From: Paenirhodobacter populi
GTDB lineage: Bacteria; Pseudomonadota; Alphaproteobacteria; Rhodobacterales; Rhodobacteraceae
Assembly: GCF_004022215.1 (NCBI RefSeq)
Contig: NZ_SAUZ01000018.1
Coordinates: forward strand, 1-64,000
DNA length: 64,000 bases
Reading direction: 5' to 3'
In this document: positions 7,527 through 16,136 of the stretch, piece by piece
Layout: each line of letters starts with the position of its first letter
Numbering within the stretch: position 1 is the stretch's first letter
Notes under the pieces: generated by a model
What the model was told of the DNA's origin: nothing
The model's database searches: none
Seen by the model: the letters and a program-made list of their open reading frames with translations, nothing else
Program-made: the position numbers and the translations under genes

Positions 7527-8455
7527 GCCAGCGCCTCGAGCTCCTCCGCCCAGGGAGGATTCGCCCCGGCGCGGGACACGGTGATCGAGGCCGCGGCGAT
7601 GCCGAGCCGCAGGCAGGATTGCAGCAGCGCGGGGTCCGCCCCGGCAACCCCGGCCTTGTCCAGCATCCCCGCCCGCGCCAGCGCCGCCAGCACGCCCGCG
7701 TTGAACGTATCCCCGGCCCCCACCGTATCGACGACGGCGACCAGCTGCGCCGGGCAATAGACCCGGTCGGTCGCGGTGAAGGCATGGGCGCCCTTCGCCC
7801 CCTCGGTAATGAGCACGAGCTTCGGCCCGCTTGCCAGAATGCCCCGGACCAGCGTGTCGATATCCCCCGGCCCGCAGAGCCAGCGCAGATCCTCGTCCGA
7901 CAGCTTCACGATATCCGAGGCGGCGATCATCCGCCCGATCCGGGCGCGATAGGTCGCCTCGTCGCGGATGAAGCCGGGGCGGATGTTCGGGTCGATCATC
8001 GTCAGGCGGTGCGGCGCCTCGCGCAGCAGCAGCGCCTCATAGGCCTCGGCGCAGGGCTCGACCGCCAGCGAGATCCCGCCAAAGAACATCGCGCGGATGC
8101 CCTCGGGCAGGTCGGGCAGCATTTCGGGGCGCAGCATCCGGCCCGCGGTATTCTCGTCGTAAAAGGCATAGCTCGCCTGTCCGCCCCGCAGCGTGACGAA
8201 GGCCAGCGTCGTCGGCCGTTCACAGCGGACGGAAAATTCGGTGCTGACGTTGGATTCGGTCAGCGCGGCGACCAGCGCATCGCCGAACAGGTCGGTCGAA
8301 ATCCCGCACAGAAAGCCCGCCTCGCAGCCAAGCCGGCCAAGCGCGATCGCCGTGTTGAACACGGCACCGCCCGGATAGGGTGCAAAGGCCGCCTCGCCCG
8401 ACACGCTTTCGCGCGGCAGCATGTCGATCAGCGCTTCACCGTTACACAGGATCAT
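7523..8455 (-). CDS. PfkB-family carbohydrate kinase (fructokinase-like)
   Basis: A 310-residue ribokinase/PfkB-fold sugar kinase. The N-terminal GEALIDM and the [15 protein letters not shown] signature bind the sugar and the C-terminal [12 protein letters not shown] signature carries the anion hole and catalytic Asp. Composition and motifs fit fructokinase best, but other hexose substrates are possible. Start ATG 8455 has GGAGAG 5 nt upstream. The stop overlaps dtd (ATGA). Confidence 0.9.
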   Translation of the reverse strand: MILCNGEALIDMLPRESVSGEAAFAPYPGGAVFNTAIALGRLGCEAGFLCGISTDLFGDALVAALTESNVSTEFSVRCERPTTLAFVTLRGGQASYAFYDENTAGRMLRPEMLPDLPEGIRAMFFGGISLAVEPCAEAYEALLLREAPHRLTMIDPNIRPGFIRDEATYRARIGRMIAASDIVKLSDEDLRWLCGPGDIDTLVRGILASGPKLVLITEGAKGAHAFTATDRVYCPAQLVAVVDTVGAGDTFNAGVLAALARAGMLDKAGVAGADPALLQSCLRLGIAAASITVSRAGANPPWAEELEALA

Positions 8456-8542
8456 GGGGGCTCTCCGTTGCTCTCGGGCTCCGTTGCTTTCGGGGAACAG
8501 CACTACCGGCAGGGGCGGGACGGTGCAATCCCTTGCGGGCCG

Positions 8543-9685
8543 TCAACGGAAAGCACCGCTTTCATTGAGGTAATATAGCACACCCGCGACCAGCGCCGCC
8601 GCCGCGACCGCCGCCGCGATCTTCCACGGCGACCATGGCCGGTCGCCCTGCACCCGCCCGGTCTGGGCGTTGACGACGAACGTATAGGCCCGCCCCTGAA
8701 AGCGGTAGGCCGCGGTCCAGATCGGCAGCAGCACATGCTTGAACGTCTCGGCCGAGAATTCCGGATCCATATGGGTGATCTGCTGCGCATCGCCGCCGAT
8801 GTCGCGGCGCACGTCGGACTGGATGACGCGGATCATTTCCGCCTGCGCGAGGTGGTGGCCCTCGCCCAGATCGACGGTATAGCCCTCGGCGTTGAAGCCT
8901 GCGAGGTAGCCCGGGCTGTAGACCGTCATCCCCGACAGGTCCCAGGGTTGCAGCCCGTTGACATGCGCGGGCGACAGCGTCCGCGCCGCATAGACCAGCA
9001 CATCGTCGAAGGCGCGGCTCACGCGGCCGGAAACCGGCGTCCAGCGGATGCGCTGCACCTGTTCGGTGCGGATCTGCGGGCGGCCGTCGACCATCACCCG
9101 CACCTGCCGGGTTTCATAGTAGATCGTGCCGCGCTGCCCCGCGTAGCGGGTGCGGGTTTCCGCGTCGAAGGTCCAGAACGGCGCATAGACCCCGTTCATC
9201 CGCCGCCCCTTGCGGGCATATTGCGCAAGGCCCGAGGGGGCGAACCACAGGCTGCCGAGCCAGCGGCTCAGCGACGCGCGGGCGTCTTCCTCGCTCAGCT
9301 GAAAGGGCACCACGCCTTGCGGCTTGATCTGCCGCCGCGTGCCGGTGTCGGTGACCACGGGCGTGGCGCAGAACGGACATTCGGTGGCATGGGCGCCGCC
9401 CGACAGTTCGAACGAGGCGCCGCAGTTCGGGCACGAAAGGGTGCGGTTTTCCTCGAACTCGCCTTCGGGCAGGCGCGCCGACAGCCCCTGTTCCAGCGGC
9501 AGTTCCCGCAGCTGCGCCGCGCCTCGGCCGGTGGCGCGGGGGATGTCCTGCACATGGCCGCAATGGTCGCAGACAAGACGTTCCTGCCCCGGGGCGAATC
9601 GCAGATCCGCCCCGCAGGACTCGCAGGGGTAATGGAATTCGGCCCGGGTCCGGTCGACCCCGGATCTGGCGACGGTCGGCACCAT
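8543..9685 (-). CDS. Zinc-ribbon (TFIIB-type) membrane-anchored protein of the SPFH/TelA cluster
   Basis: A 380-residue protein with two zinc ribbons at the N-terminus: CESC...CDHC (about residues 20-43) and CPNC...CPFC (about 88-109). A long central domain rich in Trp/Tyr strands follows (WTFDAETRTRY, YSPGYLAGFNAEGY), then a single TM helix at the very C-terminus (about 355-375). Database labels such as primosomal protein N' or replication factor Y for this family come from the zinc ribbon only and I see no helicase motif. It begins 9 nt after the end of the SPFH gene and is the last gene of the cluster. Function unknown; the genomic company suggests membrane-associated work. Confidence 0.8.
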   Translation of the reverse strand: MVPTVARSGVDRTRAEFHYPCESCGADLRFAPGQERLVCDHCGHVQDIPRATGRGAAQLRELPLEQGLSARLPEGEFEENRTLSCPNCGASFELSGGAHATECPFCATPVVTDTGTRRQIKPQGVVPFQLSEEDARASLSRWLGSLWFAPSGLAQYARKGRRMNGVYAPFWTFDAETRTRYAGQRGTIYYETRQVRVMVDGRPQIRTEQVQRIRWTPVSGRVSRAFDDVLVYAARTLSPAHVNGLQPWDLSGMTVYSPGYLAGFNAEGYTVDLGEGHHLAQAEMIRVIQSDVRRDIGGDAQQITHMDPEFSAETFKHVLLPIWTAAYRFQGRAYTFVVNAQTGRVQGDRPWSPWKIAAAVAAAALVAGVLYYLNESGAFR

Positions 9686-9694
9686 GATCCGGCC

Positions 9695-10934
9695 TCAGGG
9701 ATCGGTCTTCCCGGTCCCTGAGGCGGCGGGCGGCGGCGGCGGTGGCGCCACGGTGAACAGTTGCGCGAGGTCGGCGATCTCCTCGGCGTGTTTCCAGCCA
9801 TCCTGACCCGGCGCCCAGACCCAGGAATCGCGGGCGAGGTGCCGTCGGCGGCCTGCCGGCCAAGGCTCGCCTTGCTGAACGGGCCGGTCGTCTGGCCATT
9901 CACCGCGACATGCCCGACCTTCTCGACGGCGGGTTGGGGCGGCGGGGGGGGGGGGGCCCCCCCCCCCCCGCCCCCCCCCCCCCCCCGCCCCACGGCGCCT
10001 GGCGAGAGCCAGGCGCAACCCCTCCCTGCGCAGACGCCGGAACATTGCCCCACGGCCCCCAGCCCGGCTGTTGCTGCTGGCCCATCTGCTGCGCGGCCAT
10101 CTGATTGCCCATCGCCAGCCCCATGCCGGCCCCGATCGCGGCGCCCATGCCCTGTCCGGCGGCCGATCCCGGCTGGCCCATCGCCTCGGCGGCATTGTAT
10201 TGCATGTAGCTGTGCAGATCGCCCACGATCCCCATCGAGGTGCGCTTGTCCAGCACCGCCTCCACTGCCTCGGGCAGCGAGATGTTCTCGATGTAGAATT
10301 CCGGGATCGACAGGCCGTAATTCGCCACCACCGGCCCGATCGCCCCGGTGATCAGCTTGCCCAGATCCGCCGTGTTCGCCGCCATGTCCAGCACCGGGAT
10401 CGGCGAGCCCGCCACCACGCGCGAGAATTCCTGCACGATCACGTTGCGGATCTGATAGCTGATCTCGTCCGAGGTGAACTCGCCATCCGTGCCGACGATC
10501 TCGGCCATGAACTTCGCCGGATCCGTGACCCGCATCGAATAGGTGCCGAAGGCGCGCAGCCGCACCATGCCGAATTCGCTGTCGCGGCAGATCACCGGGT
10601 TCTTCGTGCCCCATTTCAGGTCGTTGAACCGGGTGGTGTTGACGAAATAGACCTCGGACTTGAAGGGCGATTTGAAGCCGTGGTCCCAATGCTGCAAGGT
10701 CGTCAGCACGGGCATGTTGTTGGTTTCGAGCATGTAGAGCCCGGGGCCGAAGACATCGGCGATCTGGCCTTCATGGACGAAGACCGCCGCCTGTCCCTCG
10801 CGCACCGTCAGCTTGGCGCCGTATTTGATCGCATGGCCATAGCGCTCGAACCGCCAGACCATCGTGTCGCGGGTATCATCCGTCCATTCGATGACGTCGA
10901 TGAATTCGCCGGTGAGGAAGTCGAGAATTCCCAT
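9695..10934 (-). CDS. SPFH domain protein with C-terminal GYF_2 domain (reading frame broken twice)
   Basis: From ATG 10934 the first 260 or so residues are an SPFH/band-7-like domain of the YdjI/virion core type (MGILDFLTGEFIDVIEW, then a long beta-rich region ending LGKLITGAIGPVVANYGLSIP). A Met/Gly/Gln-rich low-complexity linker follows. The G/C homopolymer at 9944-9986 then shifts the frame. In the next frame VGHVAVNGQTTGPFSKASL, and after a further one-base shift near 9840 WVWAPGQDGWKHAEEIADL, together rebuild a GYF_2 domain that ends at a TGA at 9697-9695. So the intact protein would run to 9695. Two indels within 150 nt, both at G/C runs, look more like sequence errors than decay. Confidence 0.78.
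9944..9986. repeat. G13-C13-G-C16 homopolymer tract
   Basis: Thirteen G (9944-9956) abut thirteen C (9957-9969), then one G and sixteen C (9971-9986). The first 26 nt are a perfect palindrome. The tract lies in the Pro/Gly linker of the SPFH gene and accounts for its first frameshift. Such tracts are hard to read, so the base count here should not be trusted. Confidence 0.85.
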
Positions 10935-10943
10935 CTGGTTCTC

Positions 10944-11966
10944 CTATGCGTCGGGCCCCATGATCTCGGAGGCGATGGTTTCCACGATCGGGCGCGCCTC
11001 TTCCTCGGTCATGCCGGGGCGCAGGCGCGGATCGTAAAGGATTTTCAGCAGCATTTCATCATGCCGCGTGAGGAGCGAGAATTCCTCGTCGTCGTTGAAG
11101 ATCGAGGGCCGCGCCTTCGGGCTGTCGTTGGCAAGGCCAAGCCCCTGCGCCAGTTCCTCGTGAAAGCAGGACTGCCGCAGGTCGCGCGGATGTTCGCCGC
11201 GGATCACCGCGACGGCCCGGTCATAGCGCCACTCGCCGCTGCGCGAAAAGGCGAAGACGACGCAGAAGGTCGAAGGCGCCAGTTCGGTGATCGCGGACAC
11301 GGTCGCCGGGCTGATGCCGGGCACCAGTTGCGTCAGCCGCGGGCCGATAGCGCGGCGCTCATCCTCGTTCACCACCAGCACGGTGAAATTGCCGCCCGAG
11401 CGCGTCACCGACACCGGATGGCCGCTCGCCCGCGCAAGCTGGCCGGCATAGGCCTTGACCATCGCCCGGTCCTCGGCCCGCTGCGCCAGCGGCACCGAGG
11501 CGCCGAATTCCAGCGACATGGTCACCGGCGCCTCCCACCGGCGCAGCCGGCTGGGCATGACGCGCGCGATCATGCCGCCCGCCCGGCTGTCGTATTCGTC
11601 ATAGAGCGCGATGGCGATGAAATCGTTGACCAGTTGCCACTTGGCGAAAGAGGCGTCGCGCGGCGCCACGTCCTTGCGCATCAGACCACGCGCCTTCAGC
11701 GTGCTTTCGACCTGCGCGTAATAGGCCTGCATCGCGCGGCTCACCTCGGCGCGCGGGGCGACGGCGCCGTTTTCGCCAAGATCCCCCGGCGCCGGAGGCG
11801 GCAGGGGGGAAACCTCGGGCGCGCCTTCGGGGCGCGGCTGCTGCGCCCCCCGGTCGGGCAGGGAAACGCAGCCCGACAGCGCGGCCGAAACCATCGCCGC
11901 CGCGCCGCAGGTCCACAGGCTCCGGCCCCGGTTCTGAAGGCAGGGGAACAGGTCCCGGCGCCCCAT
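10944..11966 (-). CDS. DUF2927 domain lipoprotein
   Basis: A 340-residue protein with a lipobox (AALSGC, Cys about residue 33), so it should be lipid-anchored on the periplasmic side. A Pro-rich linker is followed by the DUF2927 domain. This contains SCFHEELAQGLGLAND, reminiscent of a zincin HExxH helix but with Gln in place of the second His, then SIFNDDEEFSLLTRHDEMLLKILYDPRLRPGM. Family members occur in Rhodobacteraceae without known activity. The next cluster gene starts 9 nt downstream. Confidence 0.85.
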   Translation of the reverse strand: MGRRDLFPCLQNRGRSLWTCGAAAMVSAALSGCVSLPDRGAQQPRPEGAPEVSPLPPPAPGDLGENGAVAPRAEVSRAMQAYYAQVESTLKARGLMRKDVAPRDASFAKWQLVNDFIAIALYDEYDSRAGGMIARVMPSRLRRWEAPVTMSLEFGASVPLAQRAEDRAMVKAYAGQLARASGHPVSVTRSGGNFTVLVVNEDERRAIGPRLTQLVPGISPATVSAITELAPSTFCVVFAFSRSGEWRYDRAVAVIRGEHPRDLRQSCFHEELAQGLGLANDSPKARPSIFNDDEEFSLLTRHDEMLLKILYDPRLRPGMTEEEARPIVETIASEIMGPDA

Positions 11967-11968
11967 GA

Positions 11969-13135
11969 TCAGGCCGCACCACCGGGTTGCGCCGACCGCG
12001 CCGAGGCAAGCGTGTCGCGCAGCTTCGCCTCCATCTCGATCAGGTCCTTTTCCGCCGCGGCGCGCTTGCGCTTGCCCTCGTCGGCGATGCGCAGGCTGTC
12101 CTCGATCGTGCCGATCAGCTCGGCATTCGCGGCCTTCACCGCCTCGATGTCAAAGATGCCGCGTTCCATTTCCGTGCGCACCTTTTCATTCGCCTGCCGC
12201 AGGTTTTTCGCATTCGCCGTCAGCAGGTCGTTCGTCAGGTCGGACGCCTGCCGCACCGCCGTCGCCGCCTCGGACGAGCGCTGGATCGTCACCGCCTGCG
12301 CCAGCTGCGTTTCCCACAGGGGCACGGTGTTCACCAGCGTCGAATTGATCTTCGTCACCAGCGACTTGTCATTCTCCTGCACCAGCCGGATCGAGGGCAG
12401 GGACTGCATCGTCACCTGCCGCGTCAGCTTCAGGTCATGCACCCGCCGTTCCAGATCGTCGCGCGCCGCGCGCAGGTCGCGCAGTTCCTGCGCCCGCAGC
12501 ACCTTGTCCTGATCCGGGGCTGCATTCACCTCGGCCTCCTTCGCCGGGATCACCGTGGCGTCGACCTCCTTCAGCTTTTCCTCCCCCGCCGCGATATAGA
12601 GCGCGAGTTCGTCGTAAAAGCCGAGCGTCTTGTCATAGAGCAGGTCGAGCGACTTGATGTCCTTCAGCAGGCGGTGTTCGTGGCCCAGGAGATCGTCGGT
12701 GATCTTGTCGATCTGGGTCTGCACTTCCTCGAACCGCGACAGGAACTTGGCGAAGGGCGCGGTGCGGCCCAAAAGCTTTTCCCACCACGACCGTTCCCGC
12801 CGCACGTCAAGCTCGGACACAGAAAAGCCGCGCAGGGTGGTGACGATCTGCCCGAGGCTGTCGCCCGCCGGGCCGACGTCCTTGTTCTTCACATCGGCCA
12901 GCATTTCCTGCGAGATGCTTTGCAGTTCATTCTGCGCCTTCGCGCCGAAATAGATCACCGATGAGGTGTTCGACAGGTCGATCTCATTCATCCGGGCGCG
13001 GATTTCCGCCGCGACCGGGGCAGGGGCTTCGGCCAGCGGCACGACCTCCTGCGCGGGGGTGGCAAGTGCCGTGTTGGCCACGGTTTCGATTTCGGCGACG
13101 GCCTGCTGGGCCTTGTCACGGATGGATTCGGTCAT
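11969..13135 (-). CDS. TelA/KlaA-family protein (toxic anion resistance annotation)
   Basis: A 388-residue cytoplasmic, largely helical protein with TelA hallmarks: RSWWEKLLG, the helical LDLLYDKTLGFYDELALYIAAGEEKL, and QSLPSIRLVQENDKSLVTKI followed by TVPLWETQLA. TelA/KlaA proteins are named for tellurite resistance on plasmids. In other bacteria they are linked to cell-envelope stress, so the chromosomal role here is open. Start ATG 13135 has GGGGGAAGAC upstream; an in-frame ORF continues to 13903 but it antisenses the XpaC gene and is not conserved. It lies between the XpaC-like and DUF2927 genes in the same direction. Confidence 0.88.
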   Translation of the reverse strand: MTESIRDKAQQAVAEIETVANTALATPAQEVVPLAEAPAPVAAEIRARMNEIDLSNTSSVIYFGAKAQNELQSISQEMLADVKNKDVGPAGDSLGQIVTTLRGFSVSELDVRRERSWWEKLLGRTAPFAKFLSRFEEVQTQIDKITDDLLGHEHRLLKDIKSLDLLYDKTLGFYDELALYIAAGEEKLKEVDATVIPAKEAEVNAAPDQDKVLRAQELRDLRAARDDLERRVHDLKLTRQVTMQSLPSIRLVQENDKSLVTKINSTLVNTVPLWETQLAQAVTIQRSSEAATAVRQASDLTNDLLTANAKNLRQANEKVRTEMERGIFDIEAVKAANAELIGTIEDSLRIADEGKRKRAAAEKDLIEMEAKLRDTLASARSAQPGGAA

Positions 13136-13197
13136 GTCTTCCCCCGTTCGCGGCGCGCCGGTCGCTGCCGGTCGCCCGCCGTTGCATTTTCCGCAGG

Positions 13198-14142
13198 TCA
13201 CTGGCCGGCGGATGGTTCCTTGGTCGGGTCGGGCAGTTTCGGCGTCACCACGCCCTCGCGCGCCAGACGGTCGCGCAGGACGTCGATCTCGATCTCCAGC
13301 CCCTCGCGGCCGCCTGCGATCAGCGATTGCGTCCGGGCGGTGAAATTCCCTTCCAGATCGGTCAGCAGCGCCTCGTAATCCGAACGCGCCTTGGCATCCC
13401 GGGTCGCGGTCCAGAGATCGGCGAACTTCACCGTCGCGTCGCGCGCGCCCATCAGGTAGACGCCCATGTAGCGCCGGGCCGAGGCCAGATCGCCCGGATC
13501 CTCCTCGACCGCGCGGAACAGGTCCTGCGCGGTGGCGGCAAAGCGTTCGACCCGCGCCGACAGCAGCGGATCCTGCGCGCGCCGGATCGCGTCGCGCATC
13601 TCGGTCAGGTGTTTTTCGCCCTCGGCGACGGCGCGGGCGACGCGGTCCTGCTGGAACCCGTCGATGCCCTCCATCCCCTTGTCCTTCATCGGATCGGGGC
13701 CGAAGGCCGCGAGCGACAGCGCCGTCCCCACCGCGCCCACGACGATCGCACCCGCAAGCCCCATCTCGGGCGCCTGCGCGCCAAGCGCGAGCCCCGCGCC
13801 GAACACGACCGAGCCAAAGATCTTGCGCGGAATCGCCGGGCGGCGGGCGACCTTGCGCGCCATCCATGCCGCCTCGGCGCGCAGCCCCTCGCGCAGCAGC
13901 CACACGCCCCCGCCGATCAGGGCGAAGGCGCCGATGCCGCGCACAAGCGCCTCCGGCCCGCCGCCGAAGGCCTGCCCCAGAAAGGGGAGCGCCGCGACAA
14001 GCAGCCAGCCCGTGCGCCGCGCCAGCGGATGCGGCGGCGGCGCACCCACGGGAAGGGCGCGGCCGGGTGCGACGCCGGGATAGCCCTGCGGGGGCGGCCG
14101 GCCGTCCTGCGGGCTGTATTTGCCGCCGTAGCGCCGGGCCAT
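13198..14142 (-). CDS. XpaC-like membrane protein (5-bromo-4-chloroindolyl phosphate hydrolysis family)
   Basis: A 314-residue protein. A Pro/Gly-rich N-terminus (to about residue 40) is followed by hydrophobic segments near 44-62, 65-83 and 108-145 and then a soluble helical domain with LLSARVERFAATAQDLFRAVEEDP and YLMGARDATVKFADLW. These match the XpaC family, which is regularly found next to TelA. The enzyme name is historical (from a Bacillus screen) and no phosphatase motif is visible. It begins 1 nt after the small ORF 14144-14227 and is followed by telA 62 nt on. Confidence 0.83.
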   Translation of the reverse strand: MARRYGGKYSPQDGRPPPQGYPGVAPGRALPVGAPPPHPLARRTGWLLVAALPFLGQAFGGGPEALVRGIGAFALIGGGVWLLREGLRAEAAWMARKVARRPAIPRKIFGSVVFGAGLALGAQAPEMGLAGAIVVGAVGTALSLAAFGPDPMKDKGMEGIDGFQQDRVARAVAEGEKHLTEMRDAIRRAQDPLLSARVERFAATAQDLFRAVEEDPGDLASARRYMGVYLMGARDATVKFADLWTATRDAKARSDYEALLTDLEGNFTARTQSLIAGGREGLEIEIDVLRDRLAREGVVTPKLPDPTKEPSAGQ

Positions 14143-14143
14143 C

Positions 14144-14227
14144 TCAGACCGTTCCCTTCAGCGCCAGCGAAAGGGTCAGGGCGAAGAGCAGCCAGAAAGA
14201 GACGGTTTGCACGGTCTTGCGGGACAT
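14144..14227 (-). CDS. Small membrane peptide upstream of the XpaC-like gene
   Basis: A 27-residue ORF (MSRKTVQTVSFWLLFALTLS then LALKGTV): short basic N-terminus and one hydrophobic helix (residues 10-23), the layout of a small single-pass membrane protein. Its TGA is separated from the ATG of the XpaC-like gene by one nucleotide, so the two are likely translationally coupled. Upstream has GAGGAG about 14 nt and GGAAG 3 nt before the ATG. A strong stem (AGCGGGCG/CGCCCGCT, 14252-14272) precedes it. Too short for usual gene calling; no family recognised. Confidence 0.5.
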   Translation of the reverse strand: MSRKTVQTVSFWLLFALTLSLALKGTV

Positions 14228-14342
14228 GGGCTTCCGATGGCTCCTCGGTTCAGCGGGCGGTGATCGCCCGCTTCGAGGTTAGGCATTCCGCGCGGGCGTT
14301 TCCAGAGGGAAGCTGCAAAACCGCAATGGAAGGCGGCGGGGA

Positions 14343-16031
14343 TCAGCGCTTCGGGCCGCGGGGGCCGTCGAACTTGCGCCCGCCGGGTTTGGGGCCGGGC
14401 TTCGGGCCGTCGAATTTGCGCGGACCGCCCTTCGGTCCATCGAAGCGCGGCTTGGCCGGGCGCGCGGCATCATCCCCGGCGCGGTGGGATTTGAAACCCT
14501 CGGTGCGGGGCTTGCCTTTCGCGCCCTGGCTCTTGTAGCCCGCGCTCTGGAAGCCGCCGGGCTTGCGGTCGGCGCCGCTGCGCCCCTCGGCTCCCTCGCG
14601 GCGCGGACGGTCGCCCCATTCCGGCTTGCCTTCGCGGCGCGGCGGGCGGGCGTCGTCGTCACGTCCACCGAAGGGGCGCTTGCCCTGCGGTTTGGCGCCG
14701 AAACCTGCCTTGCGGTCATCATCAAAGCGCCGGGCCGGGCGGGCATCATCGTCGCGTCCACCGAAGGGGCGCTTGCCTTGCGGTTTCGCACCGAAACCTG
14801 TCTTGCGATCGTCGTCGCGCCCGCCATAGGGACGCTTGCCCTGCGGTTTCGCACCGAAGCCAGCCTTGCGGTCGTCATCGAAGCGCCGGGCCGGGCGCGC
14901 CTCGCCATCGCGGGCCTCGAACGGGCGCTTGCCGAAGGGCTTCTTGCGATCATCGCCGTCGCGCGCGCCATATCCACGGCGCTCCCCATCTTCACGCGCC
15001 GGACGAGGTTTGCGCGCGAAGCCATTGTCACCAATGCCTTTATCGCCAAAGCTCTTGCGCGCCGGACGGTCACCCTCGTCCCGATGCGAACGGAACCCCT
15101 CGGCCCTGGGTTTGTCGGCGCGGGGCTTGCCGTCCTTGCTCCAACGGGACTTGCGCTCTTCGCCCGGACCGGCGGTGCGCGGCCCGTCCCCATCGCGCGG
15201 GGCGGATCTCATCGGGCGATCGCCGCCCGGTCCGCGCTTCGGCGCATAGGAAACCCGCTCGGCCAGCGGCGCGCGGCCATCCTCGGCCCCGGTCAGCAGC
15301 TTGTCGCCCAGCTGGTCGCGGATCACCTTGCGCTTCACCTCGACCACATCGCCGGGCTGCATCTCGTTCAGGCGGAAGGGGCCGTAGCTCACCCGGATCA
15401 GCCGGTTCACCGTCAGCCCGACCGCCGCCATGGCGCGGCGGATTTCGCGGTTGCGCCCCTCGCGGATGCCCACGGTCAGCCAGGCGTTCGCGCCCTGCTG
15501 ACGGTCGAGCGTGATCTCCATCGGCTGGAAATCCTCGCCCTCGATGGTGATGCCCGCGCGCAGGGGGTTGAAGGTGTCGTCCATCGGCCGGCCGTTCACC
15601 CGCACGCGATATTTGCGCAGCCAGGCGGTTTCCGGATGTTCCAGCCGCCGCTTGAGCCCGCCATCGTTGGTCAGCAGCAACAGCCCCTCGGAATTGAGGT
15701 CGAGCCGCCCGATATTCAGCACCCGCGGCATGCCCGAGGGCATTTCGTCAAAGATCGTGCGGCGGCCCTGTTCGTCCTTCTCGGTCGTCACGAGGCCGAG
15801 CGGCTTGTAGTAAAGCCACAGCCGCGTTTCCTGCGGCGCGTCGAGCGGCTTGCCGTCCACCACCACCTTGTCGCCCGGCCGCACGTCGAGCGCGGGCGAG
15901 GCGATGGTCTTGCCGTTCACCGACACCCGGCCTTCGAGGATCATCTTCTCGGCATCGCGGCGCGAGGCAACGCCCGAACGCGCGATCACCTTGGCGATGC
16001 GTTCGGAGGCGGAACTTGGGGTATCGGTCAT
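14343..16031 (-). CDS. rRNA pseudouridine synthase (RluB/RsuA family) with long repetitive basic tail
   Basis: Residues 1-60 are an S4 RNA-binding domain (RIAKVIARSGVASRRDAEKMI). Residues 70-235 are the RsuA/RluB catalytic domain with the active-site Asp111 in GRLDLNSEG and the REGRNREIRRAM motif. In this family the enzyme modifies U2605 of 23S rRNA (RluB) or related sites. From about residue 260 to 562 there is a disordered Arg/Asp/Gly/Lys-rich tail with tandem copies of RRFDDDRKAGFGAKPQGKRP-like units, unusual in length. Start ATG 16031 has AGAAGGA 8 nt upstream. It is divergent from tadA, 105 nt away. Confidence 0.92.
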   Translation of the reverse strand: MTDTPSSASERIAKVIARSGVASRRDAEKMILEGRVSVNGKTIASPALDVRPGDKVVVDGKPLDAPQETRLWLYYKPLGLVTTEKDEQGRRTIFDEMPSGMPRVLNIGRLDLNSEGLLLLTNDGGLKRRLEHPETAWLRKYRVRVNGRPMDDTFNPLRAGITIEGEDFQPMEITLDRQQGANAWLTVGIREGRNREIRRAMAAVGLTVNRLIRVSYGPFRLNEMQPGDVVEVKRKVIRDQLGDKLLTGAEDGRAPLAERVSYAPKRGPGGDRPMRSAPRDGDGPRTAGPGEERKSRWSKDGKPRADKPRAEGFRSHRDEGDRPARKSFGDKGIGDNGFARKPRPAREDGERRGYGARDGDDRKKPFGKRPFEARDGEARPARRFDDDRKAGFGAKPQGKRPYGGRDDDRKTGFGAKPQGKRPFGGRDDDARPARRFDDDRKAGFGAKPQGKRPFGGRDDDARPPRREGKPEWGDRPRREGAEGRSGADRKPGGFQSAGYKSQGAKGKPRTEGFKSHRAGDDAARPAKPRFDGPKGGPRKFDGPKPGPKPGGRKFDGPRGPKR

Positions 16032-16136
16032 GGCGAAATCCTTCTGGGGGAGGGGGCGCGCGAAATGCGGGCAAGCTGCGCTGATACACCCGATGCGGCG
16101 CGTTGCAAAGCGGATTGAATGCGGCGAAGAAGGGGG

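Noticed and set aside
8543-9685. Annotation as primosomal protein N'
   Set aside because: No helicase motifs; only the zinc ribbons are similar.
9944-9986. G/C tract as a proven phase-variation switch
   Set aside because: A second indel nearby and the known difficulty of such tracts make sequence error the simpler reading.
10071-12512. An 813-codon open frame on + over the SPFH, DUF2927 and TelA genes
   Set aside because: Antisense to genes with clear family signatures; no motif of its own.
14640-14920. Short DNA repeats that resemble CRISPR spacing
   Set aside because: They are in-frame codon repeats of the pseudouridine synthase tail, with no unique spacers and no cas genes.
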